Positions 16,337-26,012 of a stretch of 34,805 nucleotides of DNA are shown in pieces. The notes under the pieces are model-generated. The model was not told where the DNA came from, did no database searches, and worked only from the letters and a program-made list of their open reading frames with translations. The stretch's first letter is position 1, and each line of letters opens with the position of its first letter. Made by a program: the position numbers and the translations under genes. Source of the stretch: Polaribacter sp. IC066 (GTDB taxonomy: Bacteria; Bacteroidota; Bacteroidia; Flavobacteriales; Flavobacteriaceae); NCBI RefSeq assembly GCF_007997085.1, contig NZ_VORR01000045.1:1-34805 (forward strand), read 5' to 3'.

Positions 16337-16869
16337 TTGGTACACCAAATTGACCTATTCTCGAACCAAACTATAAAATTGTTTGAAAATTTTAATAAGA
16401 TGTTTTGAAATTAAAAAAAGCAAATCTATTTCTCGTAGATCCTTCGAAATCCGAAAAGGTAAAGCTAATTGCATTTTCCCCGACAACCTTAAGGGCAATA
16501 GTTTTTCCAAACCTTATACAGCTTCAATTATTACTACTGCCAAATGTATACTCCCTCTCTTGTGATTTCTCTAAACACGAATATATCGCTATCTTTGTTA
16601 ATTACAACAAAGTAGACGTTTGAGTAATTACAGCAATCGTTTTCAACATTATTTAAACTTCTCTCTTCCCATTAGTAGTATTGTTATTCGGACTTTTGAT
16701 AGCTATACAGTAATTTATCAGTAGAGAACGCGATCATATTAAAATTAATACTTTAGAAAGGGTTATTGTAAATATTTCTAAATTTTAGAATTGAATCATC
16801 ACTAATACTAAAAGCGACGATTAAAATGGTGAAGGCTAAAAAAATAGTTTGAACGGTATAAATTAAACC
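16337..16869. other. Decayed sequence, probably rest of the GH2 gene
   Basis: All frames are broken by stops. Short stretches on the minus strand still look protein-like (for example ALKVVGENAISFTFSDFEGS near 16450-16510), which suggests the remaining part of a degraded gene between the GH2 N-terminal remnant and the terminator. The length is too small for the missing part of a GH2 enzyme, so deletions must have occurred. I cannot assign this piece. Confidence 0.35.
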
Positions 16870-17326
16870 TTAAAAAGGTCAACCTATATCAGTATAACAC
16901 ATTTTATTTATTCCGTTTTTTAGAGCATTAGATAGATCAAGTGTAAAGCCAATATAACCACCAATAGGACTGCCAATTTTATCGTCATTTACAAATATTT
17001 ATGAGGTAATATTTACACTTTCAAAATACAGTTCGTAATTACTATTTGAATTTAGAGAAACATCATTTTTTTTATATTAGCTGCCGCTTCTTCTATAACC
17101 TGGGTCTAAATCTGTAGTATCTAAACTATTTTAAGAATGAGGTGAATTTATTGCTTGCCAATTTTGAGTGTTTAGCGCATCAGAAATGTTTCCTGTATCA
17201 TTTTCTAAATACAACCAAGTTTCATTTATATTAGTTTTTGTTCTTTCTGAATCCACTACTGAATGGCAAGAAAAGATATTTAGAAAGGTGATGAAGGTTA
17301 TTGCTGTTTTTAAATTTAAATATCAT
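16870..17326 (-). pseudogene. GH2 glycoside hydrolase pseudogene, N-terminal remnant
   Basis: Reading the minus strand from ATG 17326 and allowing one frameshift in the A run near 17307 gives a lipoprotein signal (ITFLNIFSC), then NETWLYLEN, NWQAINSPHS, DPGYRRSGS, YELYFESVNITS and GGYIGFTLDLSNAL. This is the order of the N-terminal sugar-binding domain of GH2 beta-galactosidase/glucuronidase-type enzymes. In-frame stops stand at 17131-17133, 17087-17089 and 16999-17001; the first two occupy positions where the family has tryptophan. The catalytic domain is missing. It lies 49 bases downstream of the GH88 gene, so it was its operon partner. Clearly dead. Confidence 0.75.
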
Positions 17327-17374
17327 ATTTTTTGTTTGATGTTTTATGTTTTATGTTGCAACGTGAGCTAAAAA

Positions 17375-18550
17375 TTATTGTAATGCTTTTAATCGTAATA
17401 AAGTTTCTAAAAAATAATAATCTCCATATACAATTGGTTCGTCTATTTCATCTTTTTTAGGCCAGTTTCCTGTGCTATGTTTTAGTATAAAAGGGGCTTT
17501 TATATCCGAAGATAAAATGTAATTAGATGTTTGCACATTTTTTAGAAATTTTTTACTGTAGTCAATATAAGTTTCGTCTTTTGTATACTCATAAAGTTCT
17601 ATTAATGCAGAAGCTACAATTGCGCCAGCAGAAACATCTCTTGGTTCATTCGGTATATTAGGAGCATCAAAATCCCAATAAGGAATGCCGTCTTCGGGTA
17701 AATTTTTATGGTTTAAGAAGAATGCAACAGTTGCTTTCGCTTGCTTCAAATATTTTTCATCCTTGGTATATCTATAAGCCATGGTAAACCCATAAATTGC
17801 CCAACTCTGACCTCTTACCCAAGCCGATGCATCATTATAACCTTGGTGTGTAATTTTTGATCTAATTGCTCCGTTTTGTGGATTATAATCTACCACATGA
17901 ACGCAGCTATTATCTTCTCTAAAATGATTTTTTAAAGTAGTATTTGCGTGTTTTACAGCGATTTTATGAAAAGAACTGTCTTTAGAAATTCTGGTAGCTT
18001 CAAAAAGTAATTCTAAATTCATCATATTATCTATGATTACAGGAAAAGCCCAATTTTTTTTGTTAAAATCCCAAGAACGAATACTACCAATAGTTTCATT
18101 AAAGCGAGAACTTAACGTTTGTGCGCTTTTTAGAATGATGTCTTTGTATTTTTGATTGTTTTGATCCTGTTTTAAACCTTGTCCAAAACTAGAAAATATT
18201 TTAAAACCCATATCATGAGTTTTATCATTAAACTTTTCTTTTTCGATAAAAGAGGTCCATTTTATGGCTAATTCTCTATAATCGGCGTTGTTTGTTAACT
18301 CATAAATTTGCCATAAGTTTCCTGGATAAAATCCACTTGTCCAATCTTTAGAAGGAACCTTTTTTATTTTTTCTTTTTTTGAATCGTAGCTTCTTGGAAA
18401 AGCTAATGAATCTGGCTCGTATTTTAAAAATTTGGTATACCTTTTGTTTAATTCTTTATAAGAATTATAAGGTTCTTTCTTTTCGTTTTTGCATGAAAAG
18501 AGTAAACAAGATAGTATAATACATAATTTAAAAAGGTGTTTTTTCATCAT
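17375..18550 (-). CDS. GH88 unsaturated glucuronyl hydrolase, lipoprotein
   Basis: A 391-aa enzyme that removes the 4,5-unsaturated uronic acid left at the non-reducing end of oligosaccharides by polysaccharide lyases. It begins with a lipoprotein signal (LCIILSCLLFSC, Cys near 20), so it is envelope-bound. GH88 (alpha/alpha six-barrel) features include DWTSGFYPGNLWQIYELT, THDMGFKIFSSFGQG with one catalytic Asp, IIDNMMNLELLFEA with the second, and GASAWVRGQSWAIYG-like NDASAWVRGQSWAIYGF. Length is normal for GH88. Its product would feed KduI. A second Met codon at 18547 is an equal start candidate. It is upstream of the broken GH2 gene; its own promoter is not obvious. Confidence 0.93.
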   Translation of the reverse strand: MMKKHLFKLCIILSCLLFSCKNEKKEPYNSYKELNKRYTKFLKYEPDSLAFPRSYDSKKEKIKKVPSKDWTSGFYPGNLWQIYELTNNADYRELAIKWTSFIEKEKFNDKTHDMGFKIFSSFGQGLKQDQNNQKYKDIILKSAQTLSSRFNETIGSIRSWDFNKKNWAFPVIIDNMMNLELLFEATRISKDSSFHKIAVKHANTTLKNHFREDNSCVHVVDYNPQNGAIRSKITHQGYNDASAWVRGQSWAIYGFTMAYRYTKDEKYLKQAKATVAFFLNHKNLPEDGIPYWDFDAPNIPNEPRDVSAGAIVASALIELYEYTKDETYIDYSKKFLKNVQTSNYILSSDIKAPFILKHSTGNWPKKDEIDEPIVYGDYYFLETLLRLKALQ

Positions 18551-18955
18551 AATTTCAAAGAGTAAAATAATAGGACTCCATAGTAAAGGTATTTTAAAGG
18601 AGGTAAATAAATATCCAAATAAGGAGTAAAATGATCCAATAATCTATCAATATAATCGTGATATTATTCCTTTCTTATTATTCTATATTTTTTTTAACGA
18701 TAATTTAAAACTGTAAATCGATTAAATAAAATAGAAGAAAAGACTATTCTGTTTTTAGTTCCTGGTATTGTTTGGTGTTAGATTAGGATTTCTTTGTAAA
18801 CAAATCAGTATTTGTTTTTCTGTCTAGTTGGACTGTCTGCCTTTTACGTGTTTCTTTTGATGAGCTTATAAATTTTATTTTTGACTGATGGTAAAAAAGT
18901 ATCACAATGAATTTATAGTTATGATTGTAGAACTAGTTTAGCAGACTAGTTATAT
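18551..18955. other. Gene-free stretch upstream of GH88
   Basis: No intact gene. It should contain the leftward GH88 promoter, but no TAnnTTTG match at a good distance was found. The right part (from about 18770) has a different, less A-rich texture and may be the outer part of the insertion-sequence remnant that follows. Confidence 0.4.
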
Positions 18956-19261
18956 CTTAACCGAAAAAACAGAAACTGGCTCAAAGAAAGAGGGATATGA
19001 ATTGTGAGAAAACCACTAGGAATACCCAAAAAAGTAAGTCTTAACGCTTCACAAAAAAGAAAACGGAAACCAAAGAGAAACCAAAGGAAACATATAGAAG
19101 GTGAATTTGGGCAAGCAAAAAATGCATACGGCTTAAGGAGTATTAAAACTAAAAGAAGTGATGCTGGAGAGAGTTGTATTGGGACGATATTCTTTGTAAT
19201 AAATTTAATAAAACTTCAAAAAAATAGCAATACAATATGCTATTTTTTTGGACTTATTTAA
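18956..19261 (+). pseudogene. C-terminal remnant of an IS transposase (DDE type)
   Basis: From 18956 the frame reads LNRKNRNWLKERGI, a TGA stop at 18998-19000, then KPLGIPKKV, RNQRKHIEGEFGQAKNAYGL and ESCIGTIFFVINLIKL. The HIEGEFGQAKNAYGL block carries the last catalytic Glu of DDE transposases of IS5/IS1182-like elements. Only about 100 residues of some 450 remain, and the TGA interrupts them. The GTG at 19004 does not mark a real gene start. No terminal inverted repeats or target duplications were recognised, so this is an old, inactive remnant. Confidence 0.7.
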
Positions 19262-19691
19262 AAGTTGTAAAAGGTAAGAGTTTTTAAACTCATAATTTTT
19301 TCTATGAAATTATTAAAATAGTATTTACTACTAATCTGACATACCAAAAATTAAAACTGAAATATTTTTGAGAAAATCTGCATGCCCTACTTATAAACGA
19401 CTACTTGCCAGAAGCAGATATTTAGTACACAAATACTAAACTGAATTTACAGCATGACAAATTAAAGGACATTAAACTCAATTAATAAAAAAGGAAATGA
19501 TGAAGTACAAGAATTAAGGTATTTACCGTACTTATAAAGATAGTACTAGATGAAAATCAGACCCTTTCTGCAATATGCTGGAACGGTTTCAATTGGAAAA
19601 TACAATCGTTTTGTTTACCCCATCGAATCCAAGATTATATAAACTTACAAATCTTTATAAAGACTGATTTTTAAAGTATAAAAAAGTTAGT
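19262..19691. other. Gene-free stretch between IS remnant and regulator
   Basis: No frame stays open. It may hold further decayed insertion-sequence DNA. Nothing can be assigned. Confidence 0.4.
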
Positions 19692-22600
19692 TTATGAGTG
19701 TTCTGAAAACTTATTTGCGTATCGTGAAGGGGTTTCGCCATATTTTTTAAGGAAACATTTACTAAAATACTTCGGGTTTTTAAAGCCCACTTTATAACTA
19801 ACTTCAGAAATATTAATTTTTCCTTGTTCTAAAAGTTGCGCAGCACGTTTCATTCTAAAATGCTGAATAAAATCATTTGGAGTAAAATTTGTCCAAGCTT
19901 TAATTTTTATAAATAGCATAGTTCTACTAACGCCGAGTTCTGAACAGAAAAAAGGAATATTAAATGTTTCATTAGCAATGTTAGCTTCTACAATTTCTAA
20001 AGCGCTCTTATAGAGTTTTTCATCTAAAGAAGAAAGAATAACTTCATTGCTTATTAGGCCACCTTCTTCTGAAAATTTATCTTTAAGCCTATTTGTAGAA
20101 TTTAGTAAATTTTTGATTCTTATTTTAAATTCGTTTACATCAAAAGGTTTGCTTATATAGTCATCTGCACCACTTTCTAAACCCTCTAACTTGTAAATTA
20201 GGGCAGATCTTGAGGTTAGTAGGATTATAGGAATATGACTTGTTTTAATCTCGTTTTTAATTGCAGAACATAATTCTGTACCTGTCATAAATGGCATTAC
20301 AACATCACTCACAATTAAATTAGGTAGGTGTTTTATGGCTATTTTTAGGGCTGTTTTTCCATTTTCTGCCTCTAAAATATTGTAGTTTTCTTTTAGTAAA
20401 TCTCTCATAAATTTACGCAAAGGCTTGTTGTCTTCTACTAAAAGTATTGTGTTTTTATCTTTATTATTAATTTTGTCTGATAATTCATCTTCTAAAATAA
20501 TAATAGGTTCACTTAATTGAGTTACATATTGAGAAACATCGTCACTAAATTTAAAATCTTTTATAATTTCATCTTCATTTAAATGATTTTTTCCAGAAGG
20601 TAGAATTACATTAAAAATAGAGCCAGTATTATTTTTATTATTTTTAACTTTTAAGGCTCCTTTATGAAGGTTTACAATATTTTTTACAATGGATAAACCA
20701 ATTCCTGTTCCTTTATTATAATTGGTATTTGGTTTGTTATTTGCAGTTACTTCAAAAAAGCGGTCAAATATTTTTTCATGATTTTCTGAAGAAATTCCAA
20801 CGCCTGTGTCTTCTATAGAAATTATAATGTTGTTGTTTTCTTCTTTTATTCTGATGTTTATAGCGCCGTTTTTAGGTGTATATCTAAACGCGTTAGAAAT
20901 TAGGTTATAAAAAACACGTTCTAATTTATAACGATCATAATAAACCAAAATAACATCTTCTGTGGTATGAAAATTAAAATCGTAATCACCATCTTTAGCA
21001 TATTCTGTGAACGATAAAAAGATTTCTTTTAAAAATTTTACAATATTACCTTCTGCTGCTTCTAGTTTAAAAAGATTGTTTTCTAACTTTCTAAAATCCA
21101 TTAATCTATTAATTAATTGCAGCAAATGTTTGGCACTATTTTCTACAACTAACAGTTTTTTGTACATTTTACTATTGCCTTTGTAGTCGGATAAAATATT
21201 TTGCAATGGTCCTAAAATAAGCGTTAAAGGTGTTCTAAATTCATGTGAAATATTGGTAAAAAACTCTAGTTTAGCTTTGTTATTTTCTTCAATTTTTTCG
21301 TTTTCTAACTGTTCTAAATCTAGGGCGTGTTTTAAACGTGTTTTAGATTTTTGTATAGATAATAAAAAATAGAGCACAGTGGCAATTAGTAGGCCGTACA
21401 GTAAAAAAGCCCACCAACTTCGCCAAGGAGCAGGACTTACATATATTTTTAAAGTTGTTGGCTTTTGGTTCCACAACCCATCATTATTGGCTCCTTTTAA
21501 TTCAAAAATATAATCTCCAGGATCCTGAATTGTATAAGAAGCTGAGTTTTCTGTGGTAAAAATCCAATCTTCTTCCAAGCCTTTTAATCGATATTGGTAT
21601 GAATTATTTTGTGAATTGATAAAATTAGGAATTGCAAATTGAATAGAAAAATTACCCTCTTGATACGTTAATGAAATGTTGTTTGTAAAACCAATTGTCT
21701 TTTTTAAAATATTAGAATTGTCTTTTGTTTTTACAGATTTATTTTTTATTCTAAAATCTGTTATTAAAACTTGAGGAACATAAGAATTTGTAGTGAACTC
21801 AGCAGTATTAAAAGAAGTAATACCATTTGGGCCACCAAAATAAAATTGAGAATTACCAATTTTTAAACTAGAATTATCATTAAATTCATTGCTAATTAAA
21901 CCATCTTTTTGATTATAAATACTGGTTTTTTGAGTTTCAATATTGTAATTAATAAGACCTTCATTTGTGCTGATCCAAAGATTCTTTTTGTCGTCTTCTA
22001 AAATGCTATGTATGTTAGAGATATTTCCTTTTTTTCCAAAAAGCTCAATTTTCATAAAAGTTTCTCCTGCTAGTCTAAACAGCCCTTTTGCTTTAGTTCC
22101 TATCCAAATTGTACTGTCTTTATCTTCAAAAACTACAGCAATATCGTCTCCAGATTGCACATTACTGTCATAAAAATAACGTTTTACTTTATTGTTGCTC
22201 GTTATTTTGTTTAAACCTCTTTGTGTGCTTGCCCAAACATTATTTTTAGAGTCTATTGTAATAGATCTCACCAAATTATTTGATAATGAATTATGATCTG
22301 TAATATTATTTTTAAAAACAGCAATCGTTTTATTTTTAGGGTTGTATTTTATAACTCCTAAACCAAAGGTACCAAACCAAAGATTTTTGTTTTTGTCTTT
22401 TTTTATGGAATAAACACCTGTTTTTCTTAAGAACTCGCGAATTTCTTTGGTGTTTTTATCATTTTGAAAAGTATTTGTTTCTAAATCATAAATTGCAATA
22501 CCGCTATTAAAAGTACCAACCCAAAGCTTGTTTTCATCAATCAAAAGAGATTTGATATTGTCATCTAACAAAAGAGAATTATTTTTTCTATCTATATATT

Positions 22601-23786
22601 TTATACTATTTGTTTTTGTGTTAAAAATATTGATTCCTTTTCCTTCGGTTCCAAAAAACAAAAGATTTTTATAATTTTCTATGGAACTAATAACGTTATA
22701 ATTTATCCTTTTGGAGTTATTGTTTTCAGAAAAATTAATGAAATTTACATTCGTAGTGTCCCAAATATTTAACCCTCCATAATAAGTACCTATCCAAATT
22801 GAACCTTTTTTATCTTTTAAAATTGATTTGATACTATTTTTGCTAAGACTTTTAGAATCGTTAATTTCATTTTTTAAATCGATTAAACTTTTATTGTTTT
22901 TTAGGACATGTAATCCGTTATAAGTGCCAATCCAAAGCTGATTATGATCATCAAAAACAAGTTCTCGAATGTCGTTAGAAACTTTTTTTTGCTGTATTTC
23001 TGATAAATAATTTCTTAAGATATTTTTAAACGGATTTAAGTAAAGCAACCCTTCATTTTTTGATGCAATAAGTATATTTTGAGTACGATCTTCTAGCAGA
23101 TATTGAATATAAATAGGTTTTTTATTTTCGTTGTAATTTGTGTAATTCTTAAAAGTAAATTTGCTATTTGTTCTCTGAATTAAATGACTTAACCCAGACG
23201 TTGTACCTATATAAATAGCTTTATTTTTAGTTTCTAAAATTGATAAAATGTGATCTCCTACAAGGCTTAATTCATTATTCGCTTTGTTAAAAATATTAGT
23301 AAATGAATCTGTTGTTTTGTTGTAAATAGAAAGGCCATCAGAAGTACCAATCCAAATTTCTCCATTAGACATTTCTTTAAGTGTCCAAACAGTATTATTA
23401 CTTAAAGAGTTGCTACTGTTGCTATGAAAATAGTTTGTAAAAGTGTTTTTTTCTGGGTCGTATTTGTTTAACCCGTTATGGGTTCCAATCCAAATAAAAC
23501 CTTCTTTATCTTCTAAAATTGATAAAATATCATTGTTACTTATAGAGGTTTTATCATCAGAATTATTTCTATAAATTGTAAAAGAATTACCATCGTATTT
23601 ATTTAAACCATCTCTTGTTCCAAACCACATTTGCCCTAATTTATCTTGATGGATTGCAATTACAGAACTTTGAGATAAGCCTTCAGAAGTAGAAATATGA
23701 GTAAATTGAATTTCTCTTTCTTGAGCGAAAGTAAAAAAACAATAACTAACCAATACATAAAAGAACAAAGTAGTTTTTTGTTTCAT
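19692..23786 (-). CDS. Hybrid two-component system regulator (HTCS)
   Basis: A 1364-aa one-protein signalling system. Order: signal peptide (1-21); about a dozen propeller repeats of the reg_prop type (GxxWIGTxxGL pattern, 25-690); Y_Y_Y domain (about 715-785); one membrane helix (about 791-812); HisKA with H848 in ISHEFRTPLTL; HATPase with DTGVGIS and GTGIGLSIV; receiver domain with D1161 in LIVSDVVMP and the Lys in ISKPFD; AraC-type HTH at the C terminus (SEVSYKVGFKNPKYFSKCF). Periplasmic propellers bind oligosaccharides and the AraC domain activates utilisation genes. Its position beside GH88 and the uronate operon suggests it senses a uronate-containing oligosaccharide. All signalling residues are present, so it looks functional although neighbouring polysaccharide genes are broken. 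Confidence 0.96.
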   Translation of the reverse strand: MKQKTTLFFYVLVSYCFFTFAQEREIQFTHISTSEGLSQSSVIAIHQDKLGQMWFGTRDGLNKYDGNSFTIYRNNSDDKTSISNNDILSILEDKEGFIWIGTHNGLNKYDPEKNTFTNYFHSNSSNSLSNNTVWTLKEMSNGEIWIGTSDGLSIYNKTTDSFTNIFNKANNELSLVGDHILSILETKNKAIYIGTTSGLSHLIQRTNSKFTFKNYTNYNENKKPIYIQYLLEDRTQNILIASKNEGLLYLNPFKNILRNYLSEIQQKKVSNDIRELVFDDHNQLWIGTYNGLHVLKNNKSLIDLKNEINDSKSLSKNSIKSILKDKKGSIWIGTYYGGLNIWDTTNVNFINFSENNNSKRINYNVISSIENYKNLLFFGTEGKGINIFNTKTNSIKYIDRKNNSLLLDDNIKSLLIDENKLWVGTFNSGIAIYDLETNTFQNDKNTKEIREFLRKTGVYSIKKDKNKNLWFGTFGLGVIKYNPKNKTIAVFKNNITDHNSLSNNLVRSITIDSKNNVWASTQRGLNKITSNNKVKRYFYDSNVQSGDDIAVVFEDKDSTIWIGTKAKGLFRLAGETFMKIELFGKKGNISNIHSILEDDKKNLWISTNEGLINYNIETQKTSIYNQKDGLISNEFNDNSSLKIGNSQFYFGGPNGITSFNTAEFTTNSYVPQVLITDFRIKNKSVKTKDNSNILKKTIGFTNNISLTYQEGNFSIQFAIPNFINSQNNSYQYRLKGLEEDWIFTTENSASYTIQDPGDYIFELKGANNDGLWNQKPTTLKIYVSPAPWRSWWAFLLYGLLIATVLYFLLSIQKSKTRLKHALDLEQLENEKIEENNKAKLEFFTNISHEFRTPLTLILGPLQNILSDYKGNSKMYKKLLVVENSAKHLLQLINRLMDFRKLENNLFKLEAAEGNIVKFLKEIFLSFTEYAKDGDYDFNFHTTEDVILVYYDRYKLERVFYNLISNAFRYTPKNGAINIRIKEENNNIIISIEDTGVGISSENHEKIFDRFFEVTANNKPNTNYNKGTGIGLSIVKNIVNLHKGALKVKNNKNNTGSIFNVILPSGKNHLNEDEIIKDFKFSDDVSQYVTQLSEPIIILEDELSDKINNKDKNTILLVEDNKPLRKFMRDLLKENYNILEAENGKTALKIAIKHLPNLIVSDVVMPFMTGTELCSAIKNEIKTSHIPIILLTSRSALIYKLEGLESGADDYISKPFDVNEFKIRIKNLLNSTNRLKDKFSEEGGLISNEVILSSLDEKLYKSALEIVEANIANETFNIPFFCSELGVSRTMLFIKIKAWTNFTPNDFIQHFRMKRAAQLLEQGKINISEVSYKVGFKNPKYFSKCFLKKYGETPSRYANKFSEHS

Positions 23787-23891
23787 AAAGTAAAATATTT
23801 CCCGTTTTAAACAGGATATAAAAATAATTATTCTTTCACCTTTTTTTTAATGATTACAATAAAAAGAATGCTTTATTGTTTGCTTTGGTAC

Positions 23892-24974
23892 TTAATTAAA
23901 ATCATTCTTGTTTTCATTATGAGATTCTTTTCTCATATTGTAGTTTACATTCTCTTTTATAAGGATGTCTATAGGAAGGTATATTTTATTACTTGGTATT
24001 TTATTATATATCAAGTAGTCAGCTAATACCCTCACAGATTCGTATCCTTGATCAAATGGTTTTTGAGAGATTAAAAAAGAAACAGTATCATTCAATAAAC
24101 ATTCTATATTTTGAGGTGTATTGTCAAACCCAATCAAATTAATTTTTTTTAAAAGAACAGGCTCTATGCATTCAACCACATCGTAAATTCTACTAGAGGG
24201 CACAAATAAGCCTTTAAGTTCTGCATGTGTTTTTAAATATGTGTTTATTTTTTCTTTTGTGTCGGGTGCATTATTTAAGTGTTCAATTTTTAAAGTTTGT
24301 GATTTAGAATTGATTTTGTTTGTCAAAAAATAATCATTAAAACCTTCAATTCTTTTAGAAACAGCATTGTTTTTAGTAATGTTGTGTCTTGATTGAATTA
24401 TTAAAAATTTTGAGGGTTTAGGATTCTTAAGGTGCATCAATTTTCCAGCAATATAACCTGCTGTATAAGAATCTTGGCCAACATATGTCATGTTATTAAA
24501 ACCTTTAATATCAATGTTTAAAAACAGGTAGGGAATATTGAGCGCTTCTAACTGAACTACAATTAATTGTGTTTCTTTAGAGAAATTAGGCACCATGATA
24601 ACAGCAGATGGTTTTGTTTTTAATAAAGCTTTAAAAGTTTTGAAATATGAAAGAGGGTCATATTGATTATAGGCAAAACTATTTACTTCAATTCCAAAAC
24701 TATTTACATCTTTAGCTGCTTTTAAGATTCCTGAATTTGGTAAGTTCCAAAATAAATCTGAGTCATTATATTCAGGAATTAATATTGAAATAAGATGCTT
24801 GTTTTTCATTGCAAGCGCTCTTGCCACAGGATTAACACTAAAATTATGACGTTCAAGAATTTTTTTAACCTTGGCTTCTGTTTTTTTAGAAACGCCGCTT
24901 CTCTTATGGATAACTCTATCAACAGTTCCCTCTGAAACTTTTGCTTCTTTGGCGATGTCTTTTATTGTAATCAT
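23892..24974 (-). CDS. LacI-family transcriptional regulator
   Basis: A 360-aa regulator. The N-terminal HTH is TIKDIAKEAKVSEGTVDRVI followed by SVNPVARALAMK, the LacI hinge helix. The rest is a periplasmic-binding-protein-like sensor domain (ISILIPEYND to NKIYLPIDILI) of the ribose-binding/CcpA class. It is divergent from the mannonate/kdu operon, whose promoter carries two near-identical palindromes that are suitable operators. It therefore probably represses or tunes this operon, with a uronate-derived inducer; the ligand is not readable from sequence. Confidence 0.92.
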   Translation of the reverse strand: MITIKDIAKEAKVSEGTVDRVIHKRSGVSKKTEAKVKKILERHNFSVNPVARALAMKNKHLISILIPEYNDSDLFWNLPNSGILKAAKDVNSFGIEVNSFAYNQYDPLSYFKTFKALLKTKPSAVIMVPNFSKETQLIVVQLEALNIPYLFLNIDIKGFNNMTYVGQDSYTAGYIAGKLMHLKNPKPSKFLIIQSRHNITKNNAVSKRIEGFNDYFLTNKINSKSQTLKIEHLNNAPDTKEKINTYLKTHAELKGLFVPSSRIYDVVECIEPVLLKKINLIGFDNTPQNIECLLNDTVSFLISQKPFDQGYESVRVLADYLIYNKIPSNKIYLPIDILIKENVNYNMRKESHNENKNDFN

Positions 24975-25080
24975 ATTTTAAATTGATAAACAGCAACGTG
25001 ATTTATGTGTTCTTAAGATTGAAGCTTTGATGAATAGCATCTTCTAAATAGTTTTAGCTAAATTAATCAAAAAAAAATGA

Positions 25081-25100
25081 TTTTGTGTGCGCACACAAAA
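25081..25100. promoter_or_regulatory. Operator 1 for the LacI-type regulator
   Basis: TTTTGTGTGCGCACACAAAA is a perfect 20-base palindrome with the central CG step typical of LacI-family operators. It ends 8 bases before the -7 element and covers the -33 region of the operon promoter. Confidence 0.8.
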
Positions 25101-25108
25101 TTTTTTAT

Positions 25109-25116
25109 TATATTTG
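25109..25116 (+). promoter_or_regulatory. -7 element of the uronate operon promoter
   Basis: TATATTTG, a full match to TAnnTTTG, placed between the two operators. Transcription should start near 25122, giving a leader of about 50 bases before ATG 25173. Confidence 0.75.
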
Positions 25117-25133
25117 TGTGTGCGTACACGAAA
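25114..25133. promoter_or_regulatory. Operator 2 for the LacI-type regulator
   Basis: The core GTGTGCGTACAC repeats the core GTGTGCGCACAC of operator 1 with one change. Its centre is 33 bp from that of operator 1, about three helical turns, so both lie on one DNA face. It overlaps the -7 element and the expected transcription start. Confidence 0.75.
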
Positions 25134-25172
25134 ATAAAAAAAAATAATGATCATAAAGTAAAAAGTTTCATC

Positions 25173-26000
25173 ATGAATAAAACAATTGTATTAACTGGAG
25201 CAGGAGGTGTTTTATGTAGCACGCTAGCCATGGCATTTGCAAAACAAGGCAACAAGGTTGCTGTATTAGATTTAAGAAAAGATGCGGCAGATATCGTTGC
25301 AGATGCAATTAATAAAGCAGGCGGGACAGCAATTGGAGTTGCAGCAAATGTTTTAGAAAAAGATTCATTATATGCAGCTAAAAAAGTAATAAATGATCTG
25401 TATGGTAAGGTTGATGTTTTAGTGAATGGTGCTGGAGGAAATCATCCTTTAGGTACCACTTCAAATCCGTATTTAGAAGCTGCAGATCTGGCAAATAAAA
25501 CGGAGGGATTTAAAACGTTTTTTGATTTAGATGTAAATGGAATTCAGTTTACATTCAACTTAAATTTTATTGGAACTTTATTACCGACGCAAGTTTTTGC
25601 AACAGATATGGTTGGCAGAGAAGGATGTAGTATTTTAAATATTTCATCAATGAACGCATTTACACCTTTAACAAAGATACCCGCTTATAGTGGTGCAAAA
25701 GCGGCAGTATCCAACTTTACACAATGGTTAGCCGTTCACTTTTCTAAAGTAGGAATTCGTGTAAACGCATTAGCACCTGGCTTTTTCTTGACAGATCAAA
25801 ACAGAAGTTTATTAACAAATGCTGATGGAAGTTTAACCCAAAGAGGACAACAAATTATTGATCAAACTCCTATGGGACGTTATGGTGAAGCCGAAGATTT
25901 GGTGGGTACCACTTTATGGTTGTGTGGTGATGAAGCAAAATTTGTAACCGGAGTTGTTGTGCCCATTGATGGTGGTTTTGCAGCGTATAGTGGCGTTTAA
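25173..26000 (+). CDS. uxuB: SDR-family D-mannonate oxidoreductase (UxuB-like)
   Basis: A 275-aa short-chain dehydrogenase predicted to reduce D-fructuronate to D-mannonate with NAD(P)H. The Rossmann motif is TGAGGVLCSTLAMAFA (about 8-23), the NAG-like motif is NGAGGN, the catalytic Ser sits in NISSMNAF and Tyr-Lys in PAYSGAKAA. It belongs to the SDR type known as UxuB/YjmF in Bacillus, not the long-chain type of E. coli. Immediate adjacency to uxuA (12 bases) supports the role. An in-frame ATG at 25077 is upstream of the promoter, so 25173 is the start. It is the first gene of the operon controlled by the two operators. Confidence 0.88.
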   Translation: MNKTIVLTGAGGVLCSTLAMAFAKQGNKVAVLDLRKDAADIVADAINKAGGTAIGVAANVLEKDSLYAAKKVINDLYGKVDVLVNGAGGNHPLGTTSNPYLEAADLANKTEGFKTFFDLDVNGIQFTFNLNFIGTLLPTQVFATDMVGREGCSILNISSMNAFTPLTKIPAYSGAKAAVSNFTQWLAVHFSKVGIRVNALAPGFFLTDQNRSLLTNADGSLTQRGQQIIDQTPMGRYGEAEDLVGTTLWLCGDEAKFVTGVVVPIDGGFAAYSGV

Positions 26001-26012
26001 AAAAGAATAAAA

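Noticed and set aside
16383..16623. Short rightward open frames in the region after the tRNA genes
   Set aside because: They overlap each other in two frames, lack protein-like composition and lie in DNA with coding remnants on the other strand.
17087..17133. Possible recoding of TAA as tryptophan
   Set aside because: Other genes in the window use TAA as the normal stop, and this fragment has further stops and a frameshift. Pseudogene decay explains it.
17168..17371. 67-codon rightward frame
   Set aside because: It is antisense to the GH2 remnant and has no family resemblance.
25077..25172. Upstream in-frame extension of the SDR gene from ATG 25077
   Set aside because: This stretch contains the two operators and the -7 element, so it is not translated. 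Homology of the SDR family starts at 25173.
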